A stretch of DNA of 64,000 nucleotides from Anoplolepis gracilipes (taxonomy: Eukaryota; Arthropoda; Insecta; Hymenoptera; Formicidae): contig NC_132976.1 in assembly GCF_047496725.1 (NCBI RefSeq), positions 7,176,001 through 7,240,000 on the forward strand, read 5' to 3'. Below are positions 1 to 14,404 of this stretch, one piece after another. Every line of letters starts with the position of its first letter. Positions within the stretch are counted from its first letter, which is position 1. Position numbers and translations under genes: made by a program. The notes beneath the pieces are model-generated. The model worked only from the letters and a program-made list of their open reading frames with translations, searched no databases and was not told the origin of the DNA.

Positions 1-1307
1 TAACAGAGTTACAAATATATGCCATTACATATGTAATTATTGTAATTGAATCTATATATAATAATCTCAGAAAGAGGGAAAGAATCTCATTGATTTTCAT
101 TATCGGTATTATGATAAATCTTGTAATAGGTACTATAAATAAATGATGGAGAACAGAAATGAAAAGAAATACGGAAAAAAAGAAAAATAAAACGAAAAGA
201 AAGAAACTACAGTATTAGTCTTGTAACAGAATTCAGCGTTGGTCATCGTACAACATGATTGTTGCTGTTGGCAGTTTTCTGCGAGCAATGAGACAACAAA
301 CAATGTTGTGTAACTTACAGCACAAGTTTTCTTCTTTTATACTTTTCTCTGAATATCTTCTTTCTTTTCTCTTTTCATTCCGTGCAATCTTCCCTTTCAT
401 TTTTCGTATGTCTCATCTGTGCATTCGCGTATTCTTTCTTTCTCGCCGTCTATTGACATTTTCAATTGGAAAAAAATTTATGACCAGCGATTTAGTGTTC
501 CCGTATCTGTTCACTGTCGAAAACGGGAGAGCGATTCTTTAAACTCAAGTAAATCGAAAGCGCGTGGCAAACGAAGACTTGTATGTCGTCTCTGGTGAAG
601 CATTCGTTGCAGGCTTATATATAAAGAGATAAAGTAAGTGTAACGAGAGAAAGGGTGAAGAAGAGAAATCGGCCACTCGGCGTCGATCGGTCGGAAAATT
701 GGGTTACATAAACATCTTTTGCTTTCGTACCCATCTTTGCTCTCTCATCTTTCTTTTCCGCCGCGTCCTCATCCTTCCAAAATCTCTTCAACGCGAGAGA
801 CGATACGTATATACTTTCTCTCTACTTATCATCCTTATCGCGTCCCGCCCTGTATCTCCATTCTTGTTTTCAATGTCTCCGAAATCGAGGATGAAGTAAC
901 GTCCTGCTACTTTAAATTTACATCGTATTTCTTAACGTCGTCCTTTTCCTTCTCCGAGTATTACGTTATCGGAATTCGATAATTTAAAGCTTTCCACTGC
1001 AGGCCGGCTAATAGAAAAGTAATGCGTAAAAAGGTTCTTCGCGGAGAACGCTCCTCGCAAGAAAGTCAAAGATGCCGTCTCAACGCGGAATGCATAAAAC
1101 ATAATTGACTGCTTCTTTCTCTTTCTCTCTCTTTCTTTTTCTCTTCTACTCATCGCGATGCAAGTCAACCTCTCCGATGTCGTGACTTAATAATCCACGA
1201 AACTCTCCTCATCCGTCGGCTTTTCGTCTTATTCGAACTTGTATACGAACTTGTTTTTAATCTTATGGCTGATGTGATTTTTATGAAATCCGACCGCGAT
1301 CTCCACG

Positions 1308-1340
1308 CTGTTTTACGCTGTTTTACGCTGTTTTACGATG
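1308..1340. repeat. Three-copy 11 bp tandem repeat
   Basis: The unit GCTGTTTTACG occurs three times head to tail and then diverges (ATGCG). It is a short local tandem array with no associated gene. Confidence 0.85.
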
Positions 1341-1800
1341 CGCAGAGAATTCATATGAAGTTCTTGTCGAAAATCGCGACGAAGGAAAAACTTTCTCTAA
1401 AAGCTTCGCTTTTTTATATACGTGAAGATGGTACGTAAAGCCCTTCTCAAGTATTGCAACAAAACAAACAAAAAACATTTAAATTTCTGTTTATCATAAA
1501 TTATTCAAATTGTTGACTCAAATTGCAAACTATATAAGAGTTTAAAGTACAGGAAATACAAATGATTTTAATGATTTTTCTGTCTGTCATTGCTCAGGGT
1601 TATATTACTCATACATGATTTTTTAATTTTTATTTTGCGCAAAACGTGTACACATATATCCATTCGTCATTAATAAAAGTTTGATGTCGATGAAATGCTA
1701 CACGAACGAAAAATGCGATATGTCAAGCGAAATTTTTCAAAGCTATATTTTTTCCAATTTTTATAGAAATTACATAGAGATATATAATATACATATATAC

Positions 1801-1803
<3 letters not shown>

Positions 1804-1839
<36 letters not shown>
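1804..1839. repeat. (AT)n microsatellite
   Basis: About 18 AT units preceded by degenerate TATAATATACATATATAC sequence. Confidence 0.95.
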
Positions 1840-1841
<2 letters not shown>

Positions 1842-4490
1842 TGTAATACTTGTCTATCTTTAATATTTAACATGATGGTCGTTAAATGAATGGAAAATAT
1901 TGCAGAAAAAATCCAGTTAAATAAAAGTAGTATTTTCATTGCAACAATACGTGTTGAAGCGACGCTGTGACGTAGACATAAAAGATTATTGGCAACATCA
2001 TTTCTGAGTGCCGGCAGCTGTTCGAAGCTTAATAATCATTTGCATACCTCTATCTGGCTCAATGTAACAACGACTATTCGGCGGCGCATTAGACCCTTCA
2101 GCTTTTCTCTTTGTAAATCGGCTAACTTAAGCTCATCAGCTTTACTTTCCACTAACTTTGCGCTTTTTCGTCCATGGCTATGGGCGACCTCGAAAGGTCG
2201 GAACTTAGTTGGTCTTGAGAAAAAAGGGAAGAAAGCTAATCATACACCCTTCCGTAGAGTATATGTACGAGCGCACGCCGAAAAAGAGATTTTGCCTTCT
2301 GCTGGTGCAGCGGCAGCAAGACACTCGAGAAGAGGTATAACTGTGCTAATGAGCTCCGTCAATTTAGCGAAGACTGGTTTATGGACGTAAGCTTTGCTTG
2401 ATATGAAGTAATATCGCCTATTACTCCGGTTATAAACCTGCTCCCGTGATTCCTTCATCCTCAGAGGAAAATCGTCCTTACTTTGCATTAATAGCAGTAA
2501 GCTCCACGCACACACAATTCACGTTGCTATTTGCGCAAACAAAATGCTCGGAATCTTAACACTGAAATAAAATACTTAGCGCGAGAAGAAACATTGGATT
2601 TTTTTTTAAGAATGTGAATTATTTTTATAGACACGCATGAACAGTTTTTATGATTATCTTTGACGTAAGACCTTTCTTTTTATAGACGATTCTTGAAAAT
2701 TTTATTATAATTATACCGTAGAATATGTTACACCTTCTAACAAGTATTTAAAATGTCAAACGTGAAACATACATATATCTTAAAATTCGCGTACTATTTT
2801 ATTTTTAATTTAAAATTTTAATTTATTATTGTTGTATAATACTAAAATATAAAATAATAAATAAGTTTTTAATAAGAGTTAATCAGAACTGTTGTAATAA
2901 TTATGGCATACATTAAAATATCATATAAACAGAGTAGAAAAATTATTGGGAATACTAATTTTATTTGTTGAAAATAATGTGTTACTGAACCTGTAAAAAA
3001 ATTTTTACTATAATAAAAAACTGAATCCTATTCCGTCAGTAAAGCATCAACAATTTTGATGTAACAGAAATATATATTTGTTAAAATTAGATTATATTTT
3101 TGTGTTTTAGAAACAAGAATAAAATTTGCTTTAGCAGATTCATGTTTCTGTAAAAAAATTCACTTCTATCGGCAGAATTTTTTTGTTTTACCAACAAAAT
3201 AGATCTTGTTGTAATATCAAATAATTGGTTACAGTAGCGAGGTTTGTTCCCTTTTGCATCGAATATGCAGTAGCAGTGGCGACAACATTTGGTTGTAACA
3301 ACAAAAAATTCTTTTTTTTTTTCTATTTATGTAGATGCACATATACATACACGCGCATGTAATTACGCGGGAAAAACTTTAAAAATATACAAGCAACATA
3401 CCGGGGAAACAGCGCACAGTACATCGTGAACTACATAACATGCGATAGTATGCATAAAACATTTCTAATTCCAGTAGTGAATACGTACGTCTTTTCTTTC
3501 TTCCTTCCTTCCTTGTAAGAGAAAATATATTCTTATTGAGCTCACGTAACTGTTCTCGCGTAAAAAGTCTTTGACATCACTAACGGATGTTCGTTCTTTA
3601 TTAGTATTCCAAACTGCCACGAAAGACAAAACTCTGATCATCACGGAACAATGTTCGCTAGAATTGATTCTAAATTGTTGGAACACGATCGAATACAAAT
3701 TAAATTTTTTGAAAATATTTCTTATCTTCTTTTTATCTATCTTAAATCTTGTTCTTTGCTTAACAAGAAATTACAACTCGATATAATAAACTCGTAAAAT
3801 ATAAAATGTAATAAAACTAATTTTAATTAGAACATATCAGACATGAAATGTAGACAGCAAAAATTCTAAACGCATTTTACATATTTCTATATATAAAAAT
3901 ATGATTTTTGTTTGTGTGTTATATTTAACGGGAAAAGCATGAATAGTGACAATTAAGAAAATTCACTACATCTCTATTAGTTTCGCTAATGAGTTTAAAA
4001 CTGGCCGCAGATGACGTCAGGTTAACGCTCATCTTTATGCGTTTTCACGGTTCAGCTCTCACAGAGTTTCTTTTGAGAAGTTTTTTTTTTTATCACCCCT
4101 CGCCATGAGACCTTGACGCGCCAGCTACTTCATCAACTGCATAGAAGAGTATTTACATTTCGCTCCGAGAAGTGTCTGAGCTTCTTCGCTATACACGTTA
4201 CTTATTATACGAGTAATTTCACTTGCGCAAGCGGTACTTTCACGACGTTACACGACATCATTTACTACTGTGCTATTCCGGCGGATTTGACTCTGTCGTA
4301 AATTACAGCGCTTAAAGACGCATTCCGTCATTCGACATCTTACGACCATTATTATCTCTCCGGAGGAAGCGCGAATGGTGCGACGTAGCAGAAGCGGAGA
4401 TCGTGAAACCAACAGTATGAGAATGCGTATATGAATATATGTATATATGTATATATAACGACATATCTCTCTTTCTCCCTCTCTCTCTCT

Positions 4491-4504
4491 CGCGCGCGCG
4501 CGCG
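4491..4504. repeat. (CG)7 alternating purine-pyrimidine tract after a CT run
   Basis: Seven perfect CG dinucleotides directly follow a CTCTCTCTCT tract, preceded in turn by TATATATGTATATA sequence at 4435-4457. Runs of CG are able to adopt Z-DNA. In an AT-rich genome, unmutated CpG repeats suggest low CpG methylation at this site. Confidence 0.85.
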
Positions 4505-5342
4505 TTCTTTACAAACTTAAATATCGGGAGAGCGTACCGATCATCGGCGCGCACCAATGAATCTCGTTCGTAATCTCGAATTCAAGATGCACTGCAGTTT
4601 AATTCTCTCTCGTTAAGGCGAGGTCAATAACGTTTTTACGCTAGAATTACGGAGTTACCGTAAGTGGAAAGTCCGGGACAAGTTCCGGACCAGCGCGTAA
4701 GTTCGGTTATGCATCTCGCTCGCGGCTCTCCGTGCGTGCAAAGGTGGAGAAATTTGAAATTCAGATTCATACCGCGCGAAATCGTTAACGCTCGACATAG
4801 AGCTATCTCCGCATTTCCATACACACGGTGTTCCACGCATCCGGATGTGTATCTACGGTGTCTCGCGAACGAGACTCCCCGCGTTGCACCTATATTATTC
4901 GCGTGCGGTATTTACCCTTCTTGAGGCCGGCTCGGAAACCGCCTGACTTTCAATGAAACGACGTTGATTCTACCGGAAAGTAGACACCGGTGTCTGTGCT
5001 TTCAATGGACCTGTGATTCTGAATTGGACATATTACGAAGAGCCCCTTAGAGCATAAGGAAGAAATGCTCCCTTAATACGAATGAGTCACGTGCATAATC
5101 TGCATAATAAAATGTGGTTACTTCACGGCGAATTAACCGAGTGCAGAATTCTTCTTTCTTGACTTCATATATAAAAATGTTGAACAGATAGTCTAAAAAA
5201 ACTGGATAATAAAACTTTTTTTAATTAGTCTCAAGTTTCTGAAATTATTTCAAATATAATCTTGAAAAAAGCAATATTTTTTTGTAATTTATACTTTTTT
5301 TAAAATTATTTTAGATGTTAATATAATATTTGAACATAAACA

Positions 5343-5355
5343 GGGGGGGGGGGGG
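5343..5355. repeat. Poly-G run (13 nt)
   Basis: Thirteen consecutive G residues stand in an otherwise AT-rich region, followed by AGGAAATAA. Long G homopolymers are uncommon here and are also sequencing-error prone. Confidence 0.9.
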
Positions 5356-8300
5356 AGGAAATAATCTAGAGATATTACTACTTCTTAAAACAAATTACGT
5401 ACAAGACGTGCCATATTGTTTAATATAGTAGAAGCGTAGTCGACTGTAATTTGATTAACGTTAGATTTTTCTTACATCTAGAGTACTGAGTTTTTATGCG
5501 CGATAAGAAAGACATTAGAGGGATTACTGGCTGGTTCTCCTATACCATTATCTTATCTGTAATTGAACACATCTATATCAGGCGTAGCCAGGCGTCTGTT
5601 TTCTGTCTGTCATCTAGCTTTTTTCTGGTTAAAACTTTAATTCTCTTACAGTTGATTATGATGTAAATTTATGTATCTGTTTTTTTCTAAGAGAAATATT
5701 AGTTTCAAACATTTATCTTTTAGAAAATTATTTATATTTTAATCAGCGATTGTATAGAAAATATAAATACTTCTATATAGTCGGTTAAATAAATAGTAAT
5801 TTACTATAAATTTATTATAATTTTATTATGCCAAATTTCTTACTATTTATTAAAACAGGTTTATAATTATTTATTAAAAACATATATCACTTTTTCTCTA
5901 AAATATTTTTTCATAGATAAATACTCATGACAGAAAGAATGTAAGAGAGGGACAATACTTCCAAAATCAATATTAATTTTCTTAAAAAAATTTTACATGA
6001 TTAAGTCCAAGTTATTTAGTCAATATATAAATACGAATTAAATAATAAATTTATAACATTTTATAAAATCAATGCAGCTTGTCATTTAAAATTCGGAAAA
6101 ATGATCTAGACGACCGGAAGTAGCTGACGAAGCAATTAATAATAAAATCAGTCAGGGGATATTTCGAATTAGATATTGGAAATTTTCCGTTTAATAAATA
6201 TATTAATATTTTAAAATACATATATCGTTTGTGTAAAATGGCGAAATCTTATTTTACACAATCTGCATAATTCTCATGAACGCGCATATAGTGAAGCGTC
6301 ATCGCATAACATACAAATTATTTACAACACATACTACTAGTTTCCTCGCTATAAATGTCATCATTTGCGTCATTATTTATTATAAACGTTTACATTGTCG
6401 TCATTGTTTAAGTGTCAACATTCACGTTTCACAGCACAGATTTGCACATCAACGTTGTTTAATTAATGTCAACGAGTTTACGTGGTTTGTCTAATCTCAA
6501 AATATCGCAACAACAGCGTGAAAATGTTTGCGCAAAATGAGATTAGAGCATAGGTTTTTAGCATAATCGTGTCTGGGCCGATATCATAACACCTTTTGTC
6601 GGCTTTTGTGTCGAGCTCGACTAGTTACCAGTCTGTGCAGGAATCTCTTCTGTTGAGTCGATAGAAGTTTGAAATTGTTGATGAAAACTATATACTTCTG
6701 CAAACGGTTCTAAATTGCGATTTGGTAAACCGATATGAGTTTTTCCTCAACAGAAATTGAAACTGATAAATTCTTAGTGAATTCAGATCTTAATATTGTA
6801 GTCGTGAAAATCTATATATTTATAGGTAATAGTGAAAACGTGACGATTGGTATACATACTTTTTTATATTTATGTGACGTCGAAGATTGGATAGAAAATG
6901 AAATAGAATCGAAAAGAATATATCCTGCGTGTTTCGAATACACAATAAGATAAAAGAGGAAAATGAAAAGGGAGGATTCACTCTATCGATAGAATAAAAC
7001 GAATATCCTGCTATGTACAATTATCGAAACTCCAGAAAATAACGATGAAGGCAATTACTTTTTTCCTGCGATATCTTTCTAATTAGTACGTTTTCCTCAT
7101 TAGTGTCACCGCTCGTTGTTCGACAAAAATGCGATTGTGGATCGAAATCGATCTCGCGAATAAAATTTTTTTCGCGAACTTTTTCGTACTTACCTATCTC
7201 CGTGCAACCGAAATCACCCCTTCTTGTGATTCGAGTCGGTCTCCAGCGAAGTGTGACGTATAATGTGCCATCGCAGCCGACTTTTCTCGCGTGTATCCCG
7301 TTGCCGGGCCGCATTAATATCACTGTTAACGTCTACACGCGGACAGCTCTGCGCGCGACTGTTTCTCTGACTCTTCTCTTCCTCCCTTTTTCTCTCTCCC
7401 TCTTTATCTCTTTTTTTGCACTAGCTACAGCGAGTTCCCGTCCTCGTTTCTCACTTTTTCAGCTCTCGCGGTGAGCCGTCTCGTCTCATCTTCTTTTCCG
7501 TCGCTCATCCAACCAACACCATCGTATATAATTCCCAGAACCGACCGGGGCGAGAGATTTCTACGTACCTACGTACGTGCGAAATGAACGTCGGCCGTCG
7601 GTGCGGGCGACACTTCATTAAACCGACGAGTTGACGATTTTCCTTCTGTCCGACCGTGTTCGGGAATTAAAACGACATATACCGCGTCGTTAGAGACCTT
7701 TCATCGTGAATTTGCCCCATAGTGAGTGATGAAACCTCGAAGCGAAAACGGATGGGAATTTTGTATACTCTTAAAACGACGACGCGCGCGATCTAAAGAT
7801 ACTAAATTGTTGCTAATGCCGCGGAAAAAAAAATGCAACAATAGTGGGACACGGTGATTGCTGCATCGACTTTGATTTAAAGAACACGCTTTTTAATTGA
7901 AACAGAAAAAGTTCAGTCGTGCCGGACAACTCGTTTGCATGTTGCGCAATCTCAGGGAAATGCAGGAAAATCGATATTGCAGAACTGCGATTATTTTAAT
8001 ATTAATGTAGATAATAGCTTTTCAATATATATATGGAAAAAAACAAAATATAGAATATTTTCATCAATTTAAAAATCATAATCTCTGCAAATACGTATAT
8101 TGTTAATTTAATTTACATCAATTCGAACGTAAAATCAATTATTGCACAAAAAACGTAATTAATTTTTTTTTCTTATTTTAAAATAAAATACTGTACCAAT
8201 CTTGAAAAAAAAAAAATATATATATGTACATATATACATAGAAATTGTGTGTATATTATTTCCAACTATTTTTATAAAATGAGAAACAATTTTGCGATAG

Positions 8301-8358
8301 CTTTTTCATATTCTTAAAGGTTTTTTTTCCTCTCTTATGACAGATATCTATGTTTTTA

Positions 8359-8384
8359 TTTTTTTTTTTTTTTTTTTTTTTTTT
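8359..8384. repeat. Poly-T run (26 nt)
   Basis: An uninterrupted T homopolymer preceded by TGTTTTTA. It could be the poly-A end of a minus-strand retroposed sequence, but no body is recognisable. Confidence 0.95.
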
Positions 8385-8501
8385 ATCATAGCCGATTCGA
8401 TTATATATATATCATATAAAAATTAGATTTTGTAATCAGCAAACATAACTGTTATTCAATTATTGTGGATCGAGTCATCTAGTTTCCGTTTTATTTCTTA
8501 T

Positions 8502-8533
8502 ATCGGAAAGGTCGTTGCCGCGACCTTTCCGAT
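8502..8533. other. Perfect 13 bp inverted repeat with 6 nt loop
   Basis: ATCGGAAAGGTCG is followed by the loop TTGCCG and then CGACCTTTCCGAT, its exact reverse complement. The stem is mixed-sequence rather than simple repeat, in a region where other palindromes are TA-rich. It could be a structured RNA stem, a binding site for a dimeric factor, or a transposon-end remnant; nothing nearby decides between these. Confidence 0.7.
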
Positions 8534-9050
8534 TCGAATGTCTTCGTCGGTATCTAAAGTTGTGTATTCCCTGTTGAAGATATGGAGGATATCTTATACT
8601 CTAGAGAGAGAATGCGGGAGGAATGTATCCTCCCCGTTCGCCAAGTATATTCTATAATATATACCACCAGATTCTAGTTACGCATAATTATACAGATGCG
8701 ATGTACGATTACTACCACAGCAACAAAACTTGATGTAAGAAGTTATGATGTAGACCAAGAACATACGCGATTACATCTAACTAAATGTTCAATAGCCACG
8801 TAGATATCGTGCGAGAATGTCAGCTGAACTATCTGATTAATTAAGCTGACCAATCATTATTATTACGGCACATGTAGAAATAAAAATATATAATTTAATG
8901 GTTGAATAACTAAACACGTTTCTTTGCAACTCTTTTAATTTTATTATTTTTCGAATATTGTAAAACGATTATTTTCACTGTTACAAGACACAATTACTTG
9001 TTTCGGACAAGTCTGAGCAAGTTCTCTAAATCTAATAACTATTGTATTCG

Positions 9051-9065
9051 AGAGAGGGAAAGAGA

Positions 9066-9108
<43 letters not shown>
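9051..9108. repeat. (GA)n microsatellite
   Basis: A purine tract with about 19 uninterrupted AG units at 9071-9107, preceded by GAGAGGGAAAGAGAGAGGG. Confidence 0.95.
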
Positions 9109-9110
<2 letters not shown>

Positions 9111-12061
9111 GTATTAGAGGGAAGCAGTTTGCGAGTGCTTAATCGAAGTTCAACAACGGGTCGAATAAATTTGGTTCGTACATAGCCTCGGGTAGCAATG
9201 CTACGAATACCTTTGATATCGACATAATCGCTGTTCGAAGTTGAAGTCTTCATAACCCCCTGGGGTATTCTTCAAAGGCACATTGCTCTTGCAGAATGAA
9301 AAATTCTCATAAAACTTCATAAATATTTCAAGGATTCGCATAAGCTAGCAATTAGGCTGAATTAGAGATCCCCAGAGTAATATTGCTTTTCAAGCCGCGG
9401 TCTCCTCGAGCTTCAAAAAAAGGCTGATGGCACTTTATCTTCGAGCTTGTGACATCGTCTAACAGATTCTCTTTTATACGCGAGTTACGCTGCGAAATTT
9501 ATGCATAAACAGCACGCGAAAAGTGCATGGTAAAATATACCGTAATGTAAAAAAATGCATGAAAACATATAAAAGAAATTATCTAATTTTATATTTTTTT
9601 CCTATTTTTGCTTTAAACTGATTAATATCGATAAGGTCAACACATTTAGTTTTTCCAATTAATTTACTAATCAATATTCTAATAATATCGATAAAAAAGT
9701 TCTTTTCAGAATATAATACAAATAAAAATTACATGTTTATTGTATCTTTATGAAATTTTAATTATCGAATTATATTTTTTCTTCTGGTAATAAAAATTAT
9801 TCTTATTTATCTTTTAACTTTTTATATTTTTCGCACGTATACATAGTTATTATTTCTGTATATATATCGTCTTATTTATTCCATGAAGTCGAGATTGTTC
9901 TGTTATTTTTATCATTTTTATCTGTTATCTAACGCCAACGCACAAGTACACAATATTCACACGCAAAGAATGGAACTTTAAACGATATTGTGTTTCGGCT
10001 AAAATCCGATTTACATTGCGACTCTGCCCGATGAACGCGTTGTTTCGCAGACATAGGTTGCATATTCTCTCGATTACAAAAGTGCACGCGAGCCGACTCG
10101 CTTTAATTCACGCGCGCCCGAGCTTCGTGGGTGTGTCCGGTTTTGAATAACACCGTTATGGGGAAAACTTCATGCGAAATTGCACCCCCTACGCCGGCTG
10201 CATGTGGCTTCGCTGACGCGCCGACTAATCCGAAAATAACTTGTAAATTTATGAAATAATACGGTGGGCTATGTATATATAGAGAATGCGATAATATCAC
10301 CATGGTAATGGTGGTTCAAACCTCGTCTGCCTGAAACCCAGCGGCGATAACGTAGTTGCATCCGGACGAGCATCGCATTAAGCGTATGTCTGGGGCCGCA
10401 GAAGTCCCCTGATGAAAATTGTACCGGTTGTTTCGAATCTCCTAATGCACGTACACACGCGATCAAGTGCCTCCATTATTCCGCGCTATAATTTGTATTC
10501 CGCTTATTGCGCGCGCGTGTACCACTGTCTATTTACATGGCTTGTATACGGTTGCTTGGCTAGGGTTTAAGTACCGTATTATCACTATACGCGATGTCGG
10601 ATGTCTCGTTAACTTTTCGTGCGGTTTAATGGTTCGCGTTAGCATTATCGTTCATTCTGAATTTTACGCCCGCGGTTAATTTTCAATCGCAAACGATTAC
10701 ATTGTTATACCGTTAAACGGCTCGCTGAGATTTTCAGATTACGACGACGTATCCTACTGACTATCTAAACGTAATCTAGCATGCAGTGTCGCATACGTGC
10801 ATCGGCTAGATTAATAGCAGCTTAATAACGGCGGCACCATGGTAGTTGGTAATTATGTAGAAACACGAGAATACTTAGGCAGGTAACACAGGGACTAGTA
10901 GAGTTCGCGTAGTATAATTCCTTCGAGAATAGCTGCCAGCTTAAGAGTGAGAAAGCTGCATGAACCTACGGATTACGATTTGGCGCTGAAGCAAAGTCAT
11001 TAGAGTTTACAAGATCAGATGCTCGAGTTTCCCTTATCATTCTCTTGCATTTTCTATTACAAGAGATAACAGAACAACAAAGAGAAATTATCTTACTTTT
11101 GAATTTACTTTTCATAATTAAATATCTTAATTTATGTACAAGATTTTTTTTTTTGCAAAATTTTATTTATTTATAAAAGACTATTTATTAAATACGTACT
11201 ATAATTAAATTTCTAATTTAATATATTATCTACCGTCTGTTTTACAGTAACGATTAAATGTGATTAAATGTGAAAAATTGAATATCTATCTCTGATTATA
11301 CATATTATACTCTTTATTTTGTTCTATATATATTTTTATATTCTCGTATTAGTGTTTCGCGAATATCCGACAATATTTTTCACATCTTCCTTTTTCACCC
11401 CCTCACGTTCTTCCGGCTTGTTTGTCGAGCGTCTATCTCTCCCTGCGGACTGTGTTTAATAAAGTCACGCAATGTGTACTTGCCACGACCGAATGGGAAA
11501 ACCGTGCGCGTGGCGGTATTCAATGTCTATCTCTTTGGTTGTGATAGTCGATGCGAACCCTTTGTGTGGCCGACACGTTACGAGGGTTTAATTTTCGCAT
11601 ATGGGGCGCATTGCCCATTGACCCAATAAAGCCGGACTTAAACTTTAACGACTGCCATCGTAAACCGTGTCGATGTATCCTGCTATTCGTAGACTGGTTA
11701 TGCGACGACTGTAGGTTTAGCGTGACGGCTGATACGAAATGCGAGATTCGAATATGAATTCGATTGTCGTTTTCGTTTCATCATCCGATGATGATGGAGG
11801 AATATACTACGTTAGACTGTCGACATGATTATCTCTGGGAATAGTGAGCAATTTGAAAAGTCACGTCAATTAAAATTCCTGTAATACTAATACTTTATTT
11901 GTGATAATAATAAAAATAATAATAACAATAATAAATATAATAAAATAATAATTGTAACAAAATTTTTAATTAAACGTACTGAAACAATTGAGTATTATAT
12001 TTTCTAAAATATATGACTTATTATTATTAGCTTATATTGTTATTTAACTTAGATAATTTGT

Positions 12062-12062
<1 letters not shown>

Positions 12063-12106
<44 letters not shown>
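12063..12106. repeat. (GA)n microsatellite
   Basis: About 22 perfect GA units, flanked by AT-rich unique sequence. Confidence 0.95.
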
Positions 12107-12110
<4 letters not shown>

Positions 12111-13602
12111 TAATTATTTCACACAGATGATACCGTGATGCAACCAAAAAATTTTTGCAACGCTCTCACTATTATACTCTGTAGCTCTTTGCACTATATA
12201 TGATTCCTATCTGTTTTGTTTTACAAATATGTATGACGAACATTATCGCGACACGGCCGCGTCGCAACAAGAGCCATTAAATGGTTTGTTGCTTTAGTAT
12301 GGTAATTATACCGATGATGGTTGGCTAATGATTTGTAATCGCTGGCATCGTGAATGTTTTTTTTTCCTCCTTTATTCCGTTTGTTATCGAATGTTACATC
12401 GTATGTATATTTCGCTATTACGGCTCTTTACACTTGATCGATATTGGTTTGTTCTTGATTTCAAACAAATTAACCAACTAATTAACACGCTCTACATTGT
12501 TTCATTTATTTTGACTTGCGTGCAAAAAAAGCTCTCAAGTGGAATAATTAATATTATTTCTATTCAAAAAGTTATTGTCTCGAATATTAAATTATGTTCG
12601 AAACTGTATTTTTCATAAGACTATAGCGCGTATAAATAATATAAATTATACGTATATTACAAATTTTATTTAATAATATCACCGTATTTTTGCGCATTTC
12701 ACCTTTTCTACGTACATACGTTCACAAAATTCTCTTCCGCGGATCGTATACAGCTTTGCTTAACGGTCCGTATAAACTTTACGAGCGTTCCGCTTGAAAC
12801 GGTGGGAGAAATTTCTTTCGAAGAGATTCATTCTCTAGACGAAAGATGGGATTTTGCTTTAAGGTTCACACAAATCGATCTTTACGATATACAATTGCAT
12901 AATCCATTACTTACTGTCAAACTTAAACATAACGTCGCTATTAAGATGCAACATATATTCGGAAGAAATTATAAATGAATTATGAAATTTATATATGTAA
13001 GTATATATAAAGTTTAATTAAAATAGTTAATTAAAAAGAAACTTGTCTAAATTAAATAAGAAAGATAATTACAGGATTATGACATACTTTTTTTCTGCTT
13101 TTCATATTAAATATAAATTTTATAATAGAAAATGTTTCTTTCTGGGGAAAGATAAATAATTCTGATAAAATTTTTAAATAATAATAGATGTCTAACAAAA
13201 AAATCCAACGATGTCCTGATAGAAAGGTTTTACACAGTGCGGCTACAGTTGTATCGCGTTCATTCCTGAAATAAAAGATAGACCGGTAGTTTGCGGGGGC
13301 GCTTTAAAGTTCTCATCAAGCGATCGAGGTCTGTGGGACACTTCTGTGTCTCATTGTTCCCTTTGTTTAGTGTTTATGCTGCTGCACCCGGGGACTACAA
13401 CGCGGCATGCCTGGCGGCGGTTCTCGGTGTCGGTGGCGTCGGGGCTACGATGGCCCCGGCGACAAGCAAGGGAATAAGGGGGTGAGAGGAGGAGGTGAGG
13501 TCGCCGGGGAGAGAAGCTTTCATTAAGCTTGCATTGTCCCAGCACCGCGCTATTATAGCCGAGTGAATAACTTCGAGCTATCCTGGTAGTCATGCCGCTC
13601 TT

Positions 13603-13606
13603 GTCC

Positions 13607-13638
<32 letters not shown>

Positions 13639-13700
13639 TCCACCTTATCTCTCTCTCCCTCCTCCCTCGCCTCCTCCCCCCCCTTTCTCTCTCACTCTAT
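13603..13700. repeat. Long pyrimidine tract, CT- and CCT-rich
   Basis: About 98 bases almost entirely C and T, starting as (CT)n and passing into CCTCC-rich sequence. The open frames through it encode Ser/Leu/Pro-rich peptides and are artefacts of the tract. Confidence 0.92.
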
Positions 13701-14378
13701 TTTTTGTTTTATCTTTTTCCATTTTTTCTTGTCTCACGTACACCACCCTCGCACGTTACCTTCTTCCCTCCACGTTCCACTTTCAATATTCCCCGCGTGC
13801 TACCCTCATCTTCTTTCTGTCACGTTTTTCAGTGGCTCGGCTCTCTTCCTTCTTTCGCGCAATTTAACGCATCTCCAATTTATTCCACGACCTCAACCCG
13901 GTCATCCCGTTAGCAGCGGCGCGATATTAACGAGCCGAACGACGATATAACAGTAACGGCAAATCGTTCGAGTGGCGCCAACACCGATGTGGCATCGAGT
14001 CGTGTCCCGCGCTCTGGGATGCCATCGGAACGCGCGGAGTACTACTGTCCAATTCACCCGTAGATACGGCGTCGTCGACAACAGTGGTATAGTTGGTATG
14101 GGGCTTTTAACGAGTACGACCCCGTAAAACCTTGACTGTCCCGTTCGTTAATTACTCGCTGCGATCTCGTCATATCTATACCCTCGTTTGTTTGACGACC
14201 ATTTTAATCTCGCCTCTCGCTATCCTCCTCCAGTTATTTTTGCCAACTCTTATCGAACGCGTTTGACCGTCGTCTTTTAAGTACGCACCGACAGGATATA
14301 TCTGAATCTCGTCACCAGGTTTCATGGTAGTCGTTAATGATGTGGGAAGAAAGTACTCTGAACCCAGAAGAGATAAAA

Positions 14379-14404
14379 GAGAGAGAGAGAGAGAGAGAGA
14401 GAGG
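14379..14404. repeat. (GA)n microsatellite
   Basis: About 13 GA units. The Ser/Leu-rich open frame on the minus strand across it is a by-product of the repeat. Confidence 0.93.

Noticed and set aside
13371..13481. 111 bp interval with AG acceptor and GTGAGA donor, Gly/Ala-rich
   Set aside because: Two of the three phases are open, as expected in GC-rich sequence, and the phase-1 frame required to join exon A hits a stop just before the donor.
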